A stretch of 64,000 bases of DNA, taken from positions 1 to 64,000 of the forward strand of contig CAISJL010000164.1 in assembly GCA_903885665.1 (NCBI GenBank). Direction: 5' to 3'. Positions 28,156 through 38,406 of the stretch are shown one piece after another. The notes beneath the pieces are model-generated. The model had not been told where the DNA came from. It worked only from the letters and a program-made list of their open reading frames with translations, and searched no databases. The stretch comes from an uncultured beta proteobacterium. Its GTDB lineage: Bacteria; Pseudomonadota; Gammaproteobacteria; Burkholderiales; SG8-41. How positions within the stretch are numbered: position 1 is the first letter of the stretch; every line of letters starts with the position of its first letter. The position numbers were made by a program, and so were the translations under genes.

Positions 28156-29241
28156 ATGCAATACTTTATTGGCTTGATGTCTGGTACCAGTCTGGATGGT
28201 ATAGACGCCGTATTGCTGTACAGTGGCACGAAACCAAGCATTCATGCCCACACCCATCGCGCGTTCCCTGACGCCTTACGCTCGGCCCTGCTTGCTCTCA
28301 ATTACTCGGGCTCAGATGAACTGCATCGCGCAGCAGTTGCAGCGCAGGAACTAGCGCAGCACTACGCCCTTGCGGTATCTGATTTGCTGCAACAGGCGCA
28401 AATAACTGCAGCCCAAATATCTGCGATCGGATGTCATGGTCAGACCATCCGCCATCGCCCTGATGCTGGATACACTGTGCAATTAGTCAACGCTGCACTA
28501 CTAGCGGAATTAACGCACATTTGTGTGGTGTGTGATTTTCGAAGTCGCGATATCGCCGCGGGTGGCGAAGGTGCACCCCTAGTGCCGGCATTTCATCGCG
28601 CTGCGTTTGGCGATGCATTAAGCACTCGTGCCATTGTCAATATTGGTGGCATTGCCAATATCACCACATTATTTCCCGACCAAAACACCTTCGGATTTGA
28701 CTGCGGACCCGGCAATATCTTAATGGATGCATGGATTCAATCGCAGCTTGGTAAACCCTATGATGATCAAGGACAATGGGCGGGCCAAGGGCAATGCAAA
28801 ACTGAGTTGCTGAATCAATTACTTACACATCCATTTTTCGCACGAAATCCGCCAAAAAGTACTGGGCGTGATTTATTTCACCTCAATTGGCTACGTGATT
28901 ATTTAACAGGCCATGAAGCTGCAGCAGATGTCCAAGCCACCTTACTTGAACTCACTGCGCGCACCATTAGCAATGCGATTCGCGCACATTGTCATGGCAC
29001 CACTGCCGTATTCTTATGTGGCGGAGGTGCTCATAACAGCGCCCTCTTTAATCGAATTGGTGAGCTACTGCCTGAGGCCAGTGTTGCAAGCACCGCACTA
29101 CTGGGGATTGCAGTCGATCATGTTGAAGCTGCAGCATTTGCGTGGTTGGCACAACGCACGCTCAGAGGTGAGTCTGGCAATCTAGCTGCAGTGACTGGCG
29201 CCCGCGGCCCACGCATACTGGGCGCCATCTACCCTGCTTGA
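28156..29241 (+). CDS. anmK: Anhydro-N-acetylmuramic acid kinase
   Basis: A 361-residue kinase that opens and phosphorylates 1,6-anhydro-MurNAc to MurNAc-6-phosphate during recycling of cell-wall muropeptides. The N terminus IGLMSGTSLDGIDAVL, the VNIGGIANIT block, FDCGPGN and the late LCGGGAHN (ASKHA ATPase fold) identify it. ATG 28156 gives the standard N terminus; an in-frame GTG at 28117 would add 13 residues. It lies in the usual place between tyrS and erpA. Confidence 0.94.
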   Translation: MQYFIGLMSGTSLDGIDAVLLYSGTKPSIHAHTHRAFPDALRSALLALNYSGSDELHRAAVAAQELAQHYALAVSDLLQQAQITAAQISAIGCHGQTIRHRPDAGYTVQLVNAALLAELTHICVVCDFRSRDIAAGGEGAPLVPAFHRAAFGDALSTRAIVNIGGIANITTLFPDQNTFGFDCGPGNILMDAWIQSQLGKPYDDQGQWAGQGQCKTELLNQLLTHPFFARNPPKSTGRDLFHLNWLRDYLTGHEAAADVQATLLELTARTISNAIRAHCHGTTAVFLCGGGAHNSALFNRIGELLPEASVASTALLGIAVDHVEAAAFAWLAQRTLRGESGNLAAVTGARGPRILGAIYPA

Positions 29242-29254
29242 TAACAATAAGACC

Positions 29255-29608
29255 TTATGCGGAAAAAGACGAACCGCAACCACACGTAGAACTGGCATTC
29301 GGGTTTTTAATGACGAACTGCGCACCTTCTACATTTTCCTGATAATCAATTTCTGCGCCTGTTAAATATTGCAAGCTCATAGGATCTACCAACAAAGTTA
29401 CCCCACCTTTTTGCAAGGCAGTATCGTCTTCGTTAATTTCTTCATCAAAAGTAAATCCGTATTGAAAACCAGAACAACCGCCACCAGAAACAAACACCCG
29501 CAATTTCAGTGCTTCGTTGCCTTCTTCTTCGATCAACGACCGCACTTTGTTGGCTGCATTTTCAGTAAATACCAGTGGTTCTGGCATCATTTCTGTCACT
29601 GCATTCAT
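29255..29608 (-). CDS. erpA: Iron-sulfur cluster insertion protein ErpA
   Basis: A 117-residue A-type carrier that delivers Fe-S clusters to apoproteins. The three cluster cysteines are visible in [11 protein letters not shown] and STCGCGSSF at the C terminus. ATG 29608 follows GGAG with a six-base spacing; a TTG 12 bases upstream in frame is unlikely. It lies downstream of bactofilin and argC on the minus strand, a neighbourhood common in Burkholderiales, and ends 13 bases from the convergent anmK stop. Confidence 0.94.
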   Translation of the reverse strand: MNAVTEMMPEPLVFTENAANKVRSLIEEEGNEALKLRVFVSGGGCSGFQYGFTFDEEINEDDTALQKGGVTLLVDPMSLQYLTGAEIDYQENVEGAQFVIKNPNASSTCGCGSSFSA

Positions 29609-29720
29609 GGTCGACTCCAATTTATCAAGATTACATTAATCAAACTATAACAGGCCTATCTTACAGCAAAGCAGTCACTTCTGAAATTAACTCGGCACGA
29701 CATCTATGCAAAGCCCCACA

Positions 29721-30128
29721 CTATTCAGTTGCGGCCGACTTAAACTGTAATACCTTATCTTCCTTAGGGTCTTCTTGATACTTGAGAAGACCCTGCACTA
29801 CTGCACCCAGTTGCATCTCTAGGGTGCGATAACTGACATCCCCGGTCACTTTGGCTTTGCTTTGTAGCTCAACATAATCCAGTGCATAGAGTGGGCCTAA
29901 AATAGTGCCGTTAATCACTGCATGCGAGACTCGTATTTCACCCTCAACCCGAGCTGCCTCTGACAGCACTAGCGTACCCCCTTTATTTTCAGTAGCAATC
30001 ACATTGCCGCGCACAATGCCATCGATCCGCAAGCCACCCGTAAAGTTCACGTCACCAGTAATAACTGTACCTGCTCCGATTAATGAATCAATGCGTCCTT
30101 GTGGTTTAGAGTGTTTTTTACCGAACAT
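29721..30128 (-). CDS. Bactofilin family cytoskeletal protein
   Basis: A 135-residue polymer-forming protein. The central beta-helix domain runs from about residue 14 to 115 (SLIGAGTVITGDVNFTGGLRIDGIVRGNV ... RVEGEIRVSHAVINGTI ... KAKVTGDVSYRTLEM). It has short flexible ends, as usual for bactofilins, which assemble nucleotide-free filaments often tied to the inner membrane and cell-wall enzymes. It follows a membrane coiled-coil protein by 15 bases and precedes erpA, so the three probably share a transcript with argC. Confidence 0.92.
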   Translation of the reverse strand: MFGKKHSKPQGRIDSLIGAGTVITGDVNFTGGLRIDGIVRGNVIATENKGGTLVLSEAARVEGEIRVSHAVINGTILGPLYALDYVELQSKAKVTGDVSYRTLEMQLGAVVQGLLKYQEDPKEDKVLQFKSAATE

Positions 30129-30143
30129 GGTGACTCCTTTAAT

Positions 30144-30887
30144 CTATAAATTAACGTCGTGGGTCAGTTTTGGTGTGTCTGATTGACCTTCAAAAATTCG
30201 GACTTGAAGGCTTAGTATTTGCGCATCAACTGGAATTTTCAAGACGCCCTCAACACGCTGAAAAAACTTAATGTTAATACGATACTGTGGTTGGGTGCGT
30301 TTACTCTCCTCAGGCCAAACAACCGCGGTCTTACGGCCGTTAATCTGCAAATTTAACACCAGCTGCATACTACCCGTAAATTCCTTTGCACGCTCGCCCG
30401 TTTGAACTAATAATAAACGATAACGGTATTCACCCGGGACGCCCTCCGGCATTAGCCGAAATCGATTGACGCTAATGGCGCCAGTCTTGCCAGTGGCGGT
30501 CAGCGACTGAAAAAAGGCTAAATCCTCTTTTAATGCTGAGTTCTCTTGGCTTAAAGTCTTTACCTGCTTCGCTAGATCTTCGTAAGTTGCATGCTCCATT
30601 TGCAGTTGACGCTCTGCAGCAGCCAGCTTAGCGTGGACATCTGCTAATTGTTTTTGTTGATCACGCACCAACACACCCAGCTCTGAATTCACACGCCGTG
30701 CTTCATTTTGGCGAAACCCCGCATACTCTAGACCAACATCATAGGTATACCAAGCAATCGCACCAATGACTACAGCCGCCAACAACCACCGCAACCAATG
30801 CACATACCAGGGCATTTGCGGGCGCACCGATAAGCTAGGTGCCTCAATACTAAAGCGCCGCAGAAACACTTTGAAGCGTCGCATCAT
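30144..30887 (-). CDS. Membrane-anchored coiled-coil protein (DUF6776-like)
   Basis: A 247-residue protein with one transmembrane helix (about 28-46, WLRWLLAAVVIGAIAWY), then a long coiled coil (about 60-125, rich in Gln, Glu, Lys and Leu). A C-terminal beta-rich region carries VNRFRLMPEGVPGEYRYRLLLVQ. This matches the conserved proteobacterial family found between argC and bactofilin, to my knowledge annotated DUF6776. It lies three bases after argC and 15 before the bactofilin gene. That suggests it anchors or organises bactofilin at the inner membrane; this last point is inference. Confidence 0.75.
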   Translation of the reverse strand: MMRRFKVFLRRFSIEAPSLSVRPQMPWYVHWLRWLLAAVVIGAIAWYTYDVGLEYAGFRQNEARRVNSELGVLVRDQQKQLADVHAKLAAAERQLQMEHATYEDLAKQVKTLSQENSALKEDLAFFQSLTATGKTGAISVNRFRLMPEGVPGEYRYRLLLVQTGERAKEFTGSMQLVLNLQINGRKTAVVWPEESKRTQPQYRINIKFFQRVEGVLKIPVDAQILSLQVRIFEGQSDTPKLTHDVNL

Positions 30888-30890
30888 TGG

Positions 30891-31928
30891 CTACGGCAAC
30901 AACGCTAACTGCATTAAACCTGTCTCTTCTGGCAAATTGAACATGATATTCATGTTTTGCACAGCCTGACCAGCAGCACCCTTCACCAAGTTATCAATCA
31001 CCGATAAAATGACGATCGTGTCGCCGCCATGTGGACGATGCACTGCTATTCGGCACTGATTAGCACCCCGCACCGAACGCGTCTCAGGGTGGCTTCCTGC
31101 CGGCATGACATCCACAAACTGCTCACCAGCGTAGCGCTGTTCAAACAAAGCCTGGACATCAATTTCTCGCTTCAAACGTGCATACATCGTCGCGTGTATA
31201 CCGCGAATCATTGGCGTTAAATGCGGCACAAATATCAAACCTACGGATTGACCTGAAGCCCGCGCCAAACCTTGAACAATCTCTGGATGATGACGATGAC
31301 TCATAACGCTATAGGCTTTGAAGTTATCTGACGCTTCAGCCAGTAATGTTGGCACCTCAGCTTTGCGACCCGCACCCGAAACGCCTGACTTAGCATCTGC
31401 AATTAAATGCGTGGCATCAATACAATCGGCCTCAAGTAGAGGCAAAAATCCTAACTGTACTGCGGTTGGATAACATCCTGGATTAGCAATGACGCGCGCA
31501 GCAGCAATCGCTTGGCGATTCATCTCTGGGAGCGCATAAACAGCTTCTGCCACTAACTCAGGGCAAGCATGCTGCATTTGATAATATTTTTCCCACTGCG
31601 CAATATCTTTAATACGAAAATCTGCTGCCAGATCGATAACACGCACACCGGCGTCGACTAGGGCTCGCGCTTCTTGCATGGCAACACCATTGGGAGTGGC
31701 AAAAAAGACTAGATCACAACTCTCGAGACCAGCAGCCGCAGGCTCACTAAAACACAAACCGACTCGCCCACGTAGATTAGGGAACATCTCAGCCACGGGC
31801 ATCCCAGCTTCTTTACGCGAAGTAATCGCCTGCAGCTCACAATACGGGTGCTGCGCTAAGAGTCTTAATAACTCAACTCCGGTATAGCCAGTACCACCAA
31901 CAATACCCACCTTGATCGTCTTGTGCAT
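30891..31928 (-). CDS. argC: N-acetyl-gamma-glutamyl-phosphate reductase
   Basis: A 345-residue NADP-dependent enzyme of arginine synthesis reducing N-acetylglutamyl phosphate to the semialdehyde. The Rossmann motif is [18 protein letters not shown] (about 7-24), and the catalytic cysteine is in [10 protein letters not shown] (Cys152). [11 protein letters not shown] and the late [14 protein letters not shown] fit the family. It follows rpsI on the minus strand across a terminator hairpin, and is followed three bases later by a membrane coiled-coil gene. Confidence 0.95.
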   Translation of the reverse strand: MHKTIKVGIVGGTGYTGVELLRLLAQHPYCELQAITSRKEAGMPVAEMFPNLRGRVGLCFSEPAAAGLESCDLVFFATPNGVAMQEARALVDAGVRVIDLAADFRIKDIAQWEKYYQMQHACPELVAEAVYALPEMNRQAIAAARVIANPGCYPTAVQLGFLPLLEADCIDATHLIADAKSGVSGAGRKAEVPTLLAEASDNFKAYSVMSHRHHPEIVQGLARASGQSVGLIFVPHLTPMIRGIHATMYARLKREIDVQALFEQRYAGEQFVDVMPAGSHPETRSVRGANQCRIAVHRPHGGDTIVILSVIDNLVKGAAGQAVQNMNIMFNLPEETGLMQLALLP

Positions 31929-32016
31929 CCTGTCTACTCCATGATTATGGTCTGACTAGGCATCCAGAAAAAGATGATTAACTTTCTGAATGCGCTATTA
32001 AATACACCACAGAGAC

Positions 32017-32045
32017 AACAAAGCCGCCTCATCGGCGGCTTTGTT
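32017..32045 (-). terminator. Terminator downstream of rpsI
   Basis: A 12-base perfect stem, AACAAAGCCGCC at 32017-32028 and GGCGGCTTTGTT at 32034-32045, with loop TCATC. It lies 28 bases after the rpsI stop and 89 bases before the argC start, so it ends the ribosomal-protein transcript and separates it from argC. Confidence 0.85.
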
Positions 32046-32072
32046 ATTTTTTTCAAAAACGAATGTCGTGTA

Positions 32073-32471
32073 TTACCGCTTCGAGAACTGCTTACGACGG
32101 CGCGCTTTGCGCAAACCAACTTTTTTACGTTCAACTTCACGCGCATCACGGGTTACTAAACCAGCCTTACGTAAGGCTGGCTTCAAGGTCAAATCGTAGT
32201 CGATTAATGCACGCGTAATACCATGACGCACTGCACCTGCTTGACCAGACTCACCACCACCAGTGACATTTACACTAATATCAAAAGAGTCTAGCTTTTC
32301 AAGTAAGACCAAAGGTTGACGCACGACCATACGGCCAGTTTCACGAGAAAAAAACTCATCAACGGGCTTGCCATTGACAACAATGCTACCCTTGCCAGGC
32401 TTTAAATACACCCGGGCAATCGCACTTTTGCGACGGCCAGTGCCATAATTTTTATCGGTTTGTAATGCCAT
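32073..32471 (-). CDS. rpsI: 30S ribosomal protein S9
   Basis: A 132-residue ribosomal protein with [20 protein letters not shown] at the N terminus, [19 protein letters not shown] in the middle and the basic C-terminal tail [12 protein letters not shown] that reaches the P-site tRNA. ATG 32471 gives the usual start, with AGGA nine bases upstream. It follows rplM by 11 bases. Confidence 0.97.
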   Translation of the reverse strand: MALQTDKNYGTGRRKSAIARVYLKPGKGSIVVNGKPVDEFFSRETGRMVVRQPLVLLEKLDSFDISVNVTGGGESGQAGAVRHGITRALIDYDLTLKPALRKAGLVTRDAREVERKKVGLRKARRRKQFSKR

Positions 32472-32482
32472 AGTCATCAATC

Positions 32483-32911
32483 CTAAAAGTCGAGTGTCTT
32501 GGGCTGTTGCGCGACATGGGGATGATCCGTGCCTACATAAGCCTTCAGTTTTTTAAGCATCGCGTATCCCAAAGGTCCTTTAGGCAACATGCCCTTAACC
32601 GCTTTTTCAAGCACGCGGGCGGGGAACTTCTCCTGCATTTTCTCAAAGCTAGTGGTGTAGAGACCACCAGGGTAGCCACTGTGGCGATGATAAAGCTTAT
32701 CCTTAGCCTTATTGCCAGTGACGCGCAATTTGTCGACGTTCACAACGACGATAAAATCACCCGTATCAATATGACGAGTAAACTGCGGTTTATGTTTGCC
32801 GCGCAAACGATGGGCGATTTCGGCAGCCAGACGGCCTAGCACTTTGCCAGAGGCGTCAACGACATACCAGTCACGGGTAATTTCATGCGGTTTAGCGGAA
32901 TAAGTCTTCAT
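32483..32911 (-). CDS. rplM: 50S ribosomal protein L13
   Basis: A 142-residue ribosomal protein starting [20 protein letters not shown], with [19 protein letters not shown] and [11 protein letters not shown] as family signatures. ATG 32911 gives exactly the usual length; longer in-frame starts up to 32953 are not needed. It is first in the rplM-rpsI operon. A promoter-like element lies about 120 bases upstream (33035-33065 on the minus strand). Confidence 0.97.
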   Translation of the reverse strand: MKTYSAKPHEITRDWYVVDASGKVLGRLAAEIAHRLRGKHKPQFTRHIDTGDFIVVVNVDKLRVTGNKAKDKLYHRHSGYPGGLYTTSFEKMQEKFPARVLEKAVKGMLPKGPLGYAMLKKLKAYVGTDHPHVAQQPKTLDF

Positions 32912-33034
32912 ACGTGTTCCAGCGCGATCTCGTGATTCATGGGAAACCATCAATTCTATTGGAAATGTGCTACTTATGTCAAACTTCTCAGCACTGCCTG
33001 TAACACTGGCGCAACAAGAGCGGCTCGAGTCAAA

Positions 33035-33065
33035 ATCATAATTTTATATTAAAATCAATAACTTA
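33035..33065 (-). promoter_or_regulatory. Putative promoter of rplM-rpsI
   Basis: On the minus strand, TAAGTTATTGATTTT (starting at 33065) is followed by TATGAT at 33040-33035, a good -10 box. TTATTG would be the -35 with a spacer of about 15 bases. It repeats the TTATTGATTTT core seen at other gene borders in this window. The transcript would have an untranslated leader of roughly 115 bases before rplM. Confidence 0.45.
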
Positions 33066-33095
33066 TTAACAATTTCAAACATTTAAGGCGATTGA

Positions 33096-33863
33096 ATGTT
33101 CAGTTTTTTACTTAGTAATTTTGTGGCTGCATTCCTGATTGTTCCCGGAAATTTGCTATTTTTGATGTTTCTCGGATTTCTGGTCCGCCGCCGCTACCCT
33201 GTTTGGGGAAGGCTGCTACGCTACGGCTCGCCGATTCTACTCTATCTGCTGAGCCTGCCCATACTCAGTCACTACCTAATCACCCAACTAGAACAGCCTA
33301 CGCACGCCCCGCAGGCCATAAAAAACGCCAGTGCCATTATTGTCTTAGGTGGCGGCCGTAGTTTTGCCAGCCCAGAGTTTAATGGCAATGACGCGGTCAG
33401 TGTTGCCACCCTACCGCGCTTGCGTTACGCTGCACAATTACACCGTCAAAGCGGTCTGCCCCTACTAACCACCGGTGGCGCACCCGATGGCGGAGGCGCC
33501 CCCGAAGGCGCGCTGATGGCTGATAGCCTGCACCAGGATTTTGGGGTCAGCGTGCGTTGGGTTGAAGGCGCTTCCGCCAATACCTATGAAAACGCGCGCT
33601 TCAGTTACGCCTTGTTAGTCAATACCCACATAACTACCGTCTATTTAGTGACTCATGCCTGGCACATGCCCCGGGCGCAACGCACCTTCGAAGCCGCCGG
33701 CTTTGTGGTGATACCAGCACCAGTGGCATTCACAACTCGTAATCAGATCACTATCCTCGACTTTATGCCGAGCGGAGGCGCGCTGCGCGATAGCGCCATT
33801 TTCAGCCATGAAATCATCGGCGCGCTCTGGTATCGTATGCGGGCACTACTGAGCCCACGTTAA
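33096..33863 (+). CDS. YdcF/ElyC-type DUF218 membrane protein
   Basis: A 255-residue inner-membrane protein with two N-terminal transmembrane helices (about 6-30 and 42-62), then a DUF218 domain. The domain shows AIIVLGGGR, LPLLTTGGAPDG, WVEGASANTYENA and VYLVTHAWHMPRAQRTFEAAG. Related proteins (ElyC, SanA, YdcF) affect cell-envelope integrity, with ElyC linked to undecaprenyl-phosphate lipid carriers. The exact function here is unknown. Divergent from rplM. Confidence 0.85.
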   Translation: MFSFLLSNFVAAFLIVPGNLLFLMFLGFLVRRRYPVWGRLLRYGSPILLYLLSLPILSHYLITQLEQPTHAPQAIKNASAIIVLGGGRSFASPEFNGNDAVSVATLPRLRYAAQLHRQSGLPLLTTGGAPDGGGAPEGALMADSLHQDFGVSVRWVEGASANTYENARFSYALLVNTHITTVYLVTHAWHMPRAQRTFEAAGFVVIPAPVAFTTRNQITILDFMPSGGALRDSAIFSHEIIGALWYRMRALLSPR

Positions 33864-33967
33864 GGTGCGCATACTTGACGCACTGCCTACGCCTTGCAGC
33901 CGTATAATCTCATCATTCAACACATAAAGTTTTGATTCCTATTGAAATGGATAAGGGAGCGCCCGCC

Positions 33968-34399
33968 ATGAAAGCACGTATTAAATGGGTAGAAAATGTT
34001 TCTTTTATTGCTGAGTCGGGTAGCGGCCATGCATTAGTAATGGATGGCGCCCCTGAAGGCGGCGGTCGAAACATCGGGCCAAGACCTATGGAGGTATTGC
34101 TCATGGGCGCGGGAGGTTGCACGGCCTATGATGTGGTGCACATTCTGCGCAAGTCCCGCGCACCGGTGACCGATTGCGAACTAGAGATTGATTCCGAGCG
34201 CGCCAGTGAAGATCCAAAAGTATTCACTAAAATACATTTTCATTTCATTGTCACTGGCCACAACCTCAAACCAGCGCAAGTGGAGCGCGCGGTAAGTCTA
34301 TCTGCAGAGAAGTACTGCTCAGCCTCGATTATGCTGGCGAAAACCGCACAAATCACTCATGACTTTGAAATTCGCGAAGCGTCTACAGCTATCGCTTAG
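33968..34399 (+). CDS. OsmC/Ohr-family protein
   Basis: A 143-residue protein of the OsmC fold. It shows GRNIGPRPMEVLLMGAGGCTAYDV, with the usual first redox cysteine in GGCTA. The second-cysteine position is KYCSASIMLAKTA. The family reduces organic hydroperoxides with thiols; this YhfA-like branch is less well characterised. ATG 33968 has AAGGGAG eight bases upstream, favouring it over an in-frame TTG at 33932. Convergent with coq7. Confidence 0.9.
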   Translation: MKARIKWVENVSFIAESGSGHALVMDGAPEGGGRNIGPRPMEVLLMGAGGCTAYDVVHILRKSRAPVTDCELEIDSERASEDPKVFTKIHFHFIVTGHNLKPAQVERAVSLSAEKYCSASIMLAKTAQITHDFEIREASTAIA

Positions 34400-34435
34400 A
34401 TAGCGCTGTCGCCAATCACCACATCACCTTCTGTC

Positions 34436-35062
34436 TTAGAGTCGATAGGCTAGGGTGGTCATGACCCGCGAACTCAGCTGCATTGCCAGTTTTACCGGGG
34501 CAGGTAACACACTACCCCCGAGGTCAATTGCTGTGGTGGCATGACGCGCTTCATCTTCCTGCATTTGCACCACAACCGCCCTACTTTTTTGGTCGTTCTT
34601 CGGCAAGCGACTTAAGTGACTTTCTAAATGACTTACTACTTGTTGCTCGGTTTCGGCTAAAAAGCCCAAACTCCAGCGATCGCCAATCGCACCAGCGAAC
34701 GCGCCAATGGCGAACGATCCGGCATACCACACCGGGTTTAACAGGCTTTGACGCCCCCCCAATTCGCGAATCCGTTGTTCAGTCCAAGCCAGATGCTCGG
34801 TTTCCTCGCGCGCAGCGATCTCCAGTGCGGCACGCGCCTGCGGATCACGCGCGGTGAGCGCTTGACCCTGATACAAGGCCTGCGCGCAAACTTCGCCACT
34901 GTGATTAACTCGCATCAAGGCCGCAGCATGACGCTGCTCAACAACACCAAGCTCCGCTTCAGGTAAGGCGTCGCCAGGAATAGTGCGCTTGCTATGCGCC
35001 GACGCAAACACGGTGCGCAAACCTTGATCAATCACCTCAATGAACGCATCTATTCGTAACAT
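34436..35062 (-). CDS. coq7: 3-demethoxyubiquinol 3-hydroxylase (Coq7)
   Basis: A 208-residue di-iron hydroxylase of ubiquinone synthesis. Carboxylate/histidine ligands are visible in [26 protein letters not shown] and [11 protein letters not shown]. The start [16 protein letters not shown] at ATG 35062 is the usual N terminus and has GAGG five bases upstream; earlier in-frame starts go to 35086. Single gene, convergent with the osmC-like gene. Aerobic respiration with ubiquinone is implied, together with the UbiH-type gene at 46.4-47.6 kb. Confidence 0.93.
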   Translation of the reverse strand: MLRIDAFIEVIDQGLRTVFASAHSKRTIPGDALPEAELGVVEQRHAAALMRVNHSGEVCAQALYQGQALTARDPQARAALEIAAREETEHLAWTEQRIRELGGRQSLLNPVWYAGSFAIGAFAGAIGDRWSLGFLAETEQQVVSHLESHLSRLPKNDQKSRAVVVQMQEDEARHATTAIDLGGSVLPAPVKLAMQLSSRVMTTLAYRL

Positions 35063-35206
35063 CATAACCTCGGAAAAATTTAACAAGCGTCATTAAGTTA
35101 TAAGAAGCTAATCATGTCCGTCAAATCATAACAACTCAGTAAACACAATGTAGCACTCATCGATTCACACGTATTTACACGTGCTAACACAAGCACAGCA
35201 ATCCAA

Positions 35207-35995
35207 CTAAGCAAACAGTCTAGCCAATTCCACCCCGGGATCCGATGCCCGCATAAACGCCTCGCCCACTAAAAAACCATGCACAGCATGCGCGCGCATC
35301 AAGGCAACATCGGCCACCGCCAAAATCCCGCTCTCAGTGATCACCATACGCTCAGCCGACACTTGAGGCAACAAGTCAATCGTGGTTTGTAATCGCGTCT
35401 CAAAGGTGCGCAAATTACGATTGTTAATCCCGAGCAGCGGCGTGCGTAATTGCAAGGCGATCTGCAACTCATCAGCCGCATGCACTTCCACTAACACCGC
35501 CATCCCTAGTTCCAGGGCAACCGCCTCTAGTGACTGCAATTGCGCAGGCGTCAAAGCAGCAACAATCAGCAATATGCAATCAGCACCTGCGGCTCTTGCT
35601 GCATATATTTGATAAGGATCCATAATGAAATCCTTGCGTAACACCGGCAACTGACACGCTGCACGAGCGACTACTAAATCAGCCAACTGACCTTGAAAAA
35701 ACTGCTCATCAGTCAATACGGATAAACATGCCGCACCATGCTGCTGATAACTTGCAGCAATCGCTGCAGGTTCAAAGTGCTGGCGTAATACGCCTTTACT
35801 AGGACTCGCTTTTTTAATTTCCGCAATCACAGCGGACTGTCCTTGTGCCACCTTTGCGCGCAGCGCTGCAACAAAGTCGCGCACTGGAGGGGCAACGGCA
35901 GCAGCGACTTGTACGGCGGCCAGCGATTGATGTAGTTGCGCCGCGCGCACTTCTTCCGCTTTAACCGCCATAATGCGTTTGAGAATATCAGACAT
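35207..35995 (-). CDS. trpC: Indole-3-glycerol-phosphate synthase
   Basis: A 262-residue TIM-barrel enzyme closing the indole ring in tryptophan synthesis. It shows [70 protein letters not shown] and ITESGI. ATG 35995 lies inside the end of trpD (8-base overlap), so the pair is translationally coupled. Last gene of the trpG-trpD-trpC run. Confidence 0.96.
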   Translation of the reverse strand: MSDILKRIMAVKAEEVRAAQLHQSLAAVQVAAAVAPPVRDFVAALRAKVAQGQSAVIAEIKKASPSKGVLRQHFEPAAIAASYQQHGAACLSVLTDEQFFQGQLADLVVARAACQLPVLRKDFIMDPYQIYAARAAGADCILLIVAALTPAQLQSLEAVALELGMAVLVEVHAADELQIALQLRTPLLGINNRNLRTFETRLQTTIDLLPQVSAERMVITESGILAVADVALMRAHAVHGFLVGEAFMRASDPGVELARLFA

Positions 35996-37010
35996 AGCGC
36001 TTCGAGAATTCAATAAATTGATCCAACTTCCGCCGCGCCTCACCATTTGCGATGACCGCTTGCGCCCGCTTTACACCATCCAACAAATTAATCGACATAC
36101 CAGCAACATAAATACTCGCCCCCGCATTGAGGGCAACAATGTCCCGCGCCGCGCCGGGCTTATCTGACAAAGCCCCCAACAGCATCGCTTTTGACTCCTC
36201 GACGCTACTCACACGTATGGCCGAATTATTATGTGTTTTAAGTCCCACATCAGCGGGCGCAATCATATACTCTTTGACTTCACCGTATTTGAGCTCACCC
36301 ACTGCACTTGGGCCACTAATCGATAACTCATCCAGACCTTCTAGACCATGTACAATCATGACACGACGACTACCTAGCTGCGCCAAAACCCGCGCTTGTA
36401 TTCCCACCAAATCAGGATGAAACACTCCCATAACTTGCTGACGCGCCCCTGCTGGGTTAGTTAAAGGACCTAAAATATTAAACAAGGTCTTCACACCCAA
36501 TTCACGCCGTACTGGTGCTGCATGTTTCATCGCCGCATGATGATTGGGTGCAAACATAAACCCTACACCCACCTCAGCAATCGAATCGACGACAGCCTGG
36601 GGCGACAGGTTAATATTGACGCCTAAGGCCTCTAAGACATCGGCACTGCCCGATGTGCTAGAAACTGAACGTCCACCATGTTTTGCAATTTTAGCGCCCG
36701 CTGCAGCCGCTACAAACATAGCGGCCGTGGAAACATTAAAAGTGTGGGCTGCATCCCCACCCGTACCACAAGTATCTATTAACTCTAAAGCATCCGGCAC
36801 TGCCACTTTAGTGGAAAACTCTCGCATCACTGTGGCCGCTGCAGCAATCTCACCGATGGTTTCTTTTTTCACCCGCAAGGCGGCGACCAGTGCCGCAATA
36901 CAGACAGGCGAGACTTCCCCAGACATAATCTGTCTCATCAGCGACAACATATCATCATGGGCAATTTCACGATGATCAATCAAATGCGCTAGCGCTTCTT
37001 GCGGCGTCAT
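35988..37010 (-). CDS. trpD: Anthranilate phosphoribosyltransferase
   Basis: A 340-residue enzyme joining anthranilate and PRPP. The PRPP-binding [17 protein letters not shown] (about 84-100), [21 protein letters not shown] and [12 protein letters not shown] are present. Its ATG overlaps the trpG stop by four bases (ATGA) and its 3' end overlaps trpC by eight, so the three genes form one tight unit. Confidence 0.96.
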   Translation of the reverse strand: MTPQEALAHLIDHREIAHDDMLSLMRQIMSGEVSPVCIAALVAALRVKKETIGEIAAAATVMREFSTKVAVPDALELIDTCGTGGDAAHTFNVSTAAMFVAAAAGAKIAKHGGRSVSSTSGSADVLEALGVNINLSPQAVVDSIAEVGVGFMFAPNHHAAMKHAAPVRRELGVKTLFNILGPLTNPAGARQQVMGVFHPDLVGIQARVLAQLGSRRVMIVHGLEGLDELSISGPSAVGELKYGEVKEYMIAPADVGLKTHNNSAIRVSSVEESKAMLLGALSDKPGAARDIVALNAGASIYVAGMSINLLDGVKRAQAVIANGEARRKLDQFIEFSKRYV

Positions 37011-37579
37011 GGTCGCTGCTCCTCTAAAAAGTTTTTCAACAACGCATGACCGTGCTCCGTCAGGATGGACTCAGGATGAAACTGCACCCCCTGCACCGCC
37101 AGCGTGCGATGTCGCACTCCCATAATTTCACCGTCTGCTGTCCATGCCGTTATTTCTAAACAGTCTGGCAAAGTCGCCCGCTCAATTACCAATGAGTGAT
37201 AGCGGGTTGCCACTAAGGGACATGGCAAACCCCGAAACACACCGCCATCGCGATGCTCAATAGGAGAGGTTTTACCATGCATTAATTCTTGTGCACGCAC
37301 AATCCGTCCACCAAAAGCCTGGCCGATACTTTGATGACCCAAGCACACGCCTAAGATCGGGATCTTACCGCTAAAGGCAGTGATCAACGGTACAGAAATA
37401 CCAGCCTCATTTGGGGTGCATGGTCCTGGCGAAACCACGATTCTTGCAGGCCGAAGTGCAGCAACTTCATTCAAAGTGATTTCATCATTACGATGCACTG
37501 CCACGTCCTCACCCAACTCGCCAAAATATTGGGCGAGGTTGTAAGTAAACGAGTCATAATTATCGATCAGTAGTAACAT
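37007..37579 (-). CDS. trpG: Anthranilate synthase component II (glutamine amidotransferase)
   Basis: A 190-residue class I amidotransferase supplying ammonia to Trp[19 protein letters not shown], the nucleophile elbow GVCLGHQ (Cys79) and the His-Glu pair in [12 protein letters not shown] are all present. It may also serve folate synthesis (PabA). In related bacteria trpG directly follows trpE. Here about 1.9 kb carrying a Bug gene and a 2OG-like gene separates them, with 141 bases of non-coding DNA on this side. Confidence 0.95.
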   Translation of the reverse strand: MLLLIDNYDSFTYNLAQYFGELGEDVAVHRNDEITLNEVAALRPARIVVSPGPCTPNEAGISVPLITAFSGKIPILGVCLGHQSIGQAFGGRIVRAQELMHGKTSPIEHRDGGVFRGLPCPLVATRYHSLVIERATLPDCLEITAWTADGEIMGVRHRTLAVQGVQFHPESILTEHGHALLKNFLEEQRP

Positions 37580-37720
37580 AAATTGCCTAATAAAAATTAC
37601 TGAATAAAAATTTCTATACCTAATGAATTAATGCCACCGGATTAAACCCTGCAGAAAATGTAGCGCTATACAAATAACGCTTTGTCATCCGCTCATCAGG
37701 GGCAGCAAAAAATCATCATA

Positions 37721-38389
37721 CTACCAATATAACTTCCAATCGCCTTGCGATAATAGGGCGTGGCCCTGCAATGTAATTCTCTCGTCCTGTGGTTGATACT
37801 CATGAGCAGGAGCGATCTGATGCAACAAACGACCCGAGTGGACGACCATCTCGCCCACGGCATATTCAATATTATGCGTAGGTAGCGCACTGAGAATCTG
37901 TTTTAAATTCACGGCGTCTGCGGGTACATCTGGTTGCCATTCATAATCCCAATAGTTTAAACCGGCACCCTTGCTTGGCAGCGTAATGGGTAATGTAAAA
38001 GAGACTGGTCGAGCAAAATCAGTTTGTGAGGACCAATCTAATGCAAGATGCTGTGCATCCCAATGTACTGCAGCAATAGCCTGTATGAATGCAGGATGCG
38101 CCAAAAAAATATGAAACCCAGGTAATGCATACGCAGGATCATAGACGACTGTTTGCTTAAAGTGCGTTGAAAGTGCGCTTGCCACCATTTCATACAGCCA
38201 ACCAAAAGTCTCCCATAATAACGGTCTCGAATCATGCGCAGACCGATAATAGTGGGCCTTGCTGATTTCCGCATCGAGGTAACTCGCCACACCAAGCGTA
38301 TAGAACGGAAGCTGTGGAATGCGAGAAGTCCAGTGGTGGCGATTAGCATGTATGGCATCGAGGACTGGGATCCGTACGAACTCACTCAT
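37721..38389 (-). CDS. Uncharacterised protein with an HxD...H...R pattern (possible 2OG-Fe(II) oxygenase)
   Basis: A 222-residue protein with no family I can name. It has a plausible iron triad, His109-Trp-Asp111 in AVHWDAQH and His190 in SGRLLHQI, with Arg204 in DERITLQGH. The beta-rich SFTLPITLPSKGAGLNYW segment lies between them. This order and spacing fit the cupin-like core of Fe(II)/2-oxoglutarate oxygenases (HxD, distal His, and Arg about 14 residues later). It lies 17 bases after a Bug gene and between trpE and trpG, all leftward. The function is inferred from pattern only. Confidence 0.5.
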   Translation of the reverse strand: MSEFVRIPVLDAIHANRHHWTSRIPQLPFYTLGVASYLDAEISKAHYYRSAHDSRPLLWETFGWLYEMVASALSTHFKQTVVYDPAYALPGFHIFLAHPAFIQAIAAVHWDAQHLALDWSSQTDFARPVSFTLPITLPSKGAGLNYWDYEWQPDVPADAVNLKQILSALPTHNIEYAVGEMVVHSGRLLHQIAPAHEYQPQDERITLQGHALLSQGDWKLYW

Positions 38390-38406
38390 GATTAGTTAGC
38401 AATCCA

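Noticed and set aside
34483-34966. Plus-strand frames opposite coq7
   Set aside because: Antisense to a certain gene with all di-iron ligands; products have no recognisable motif.
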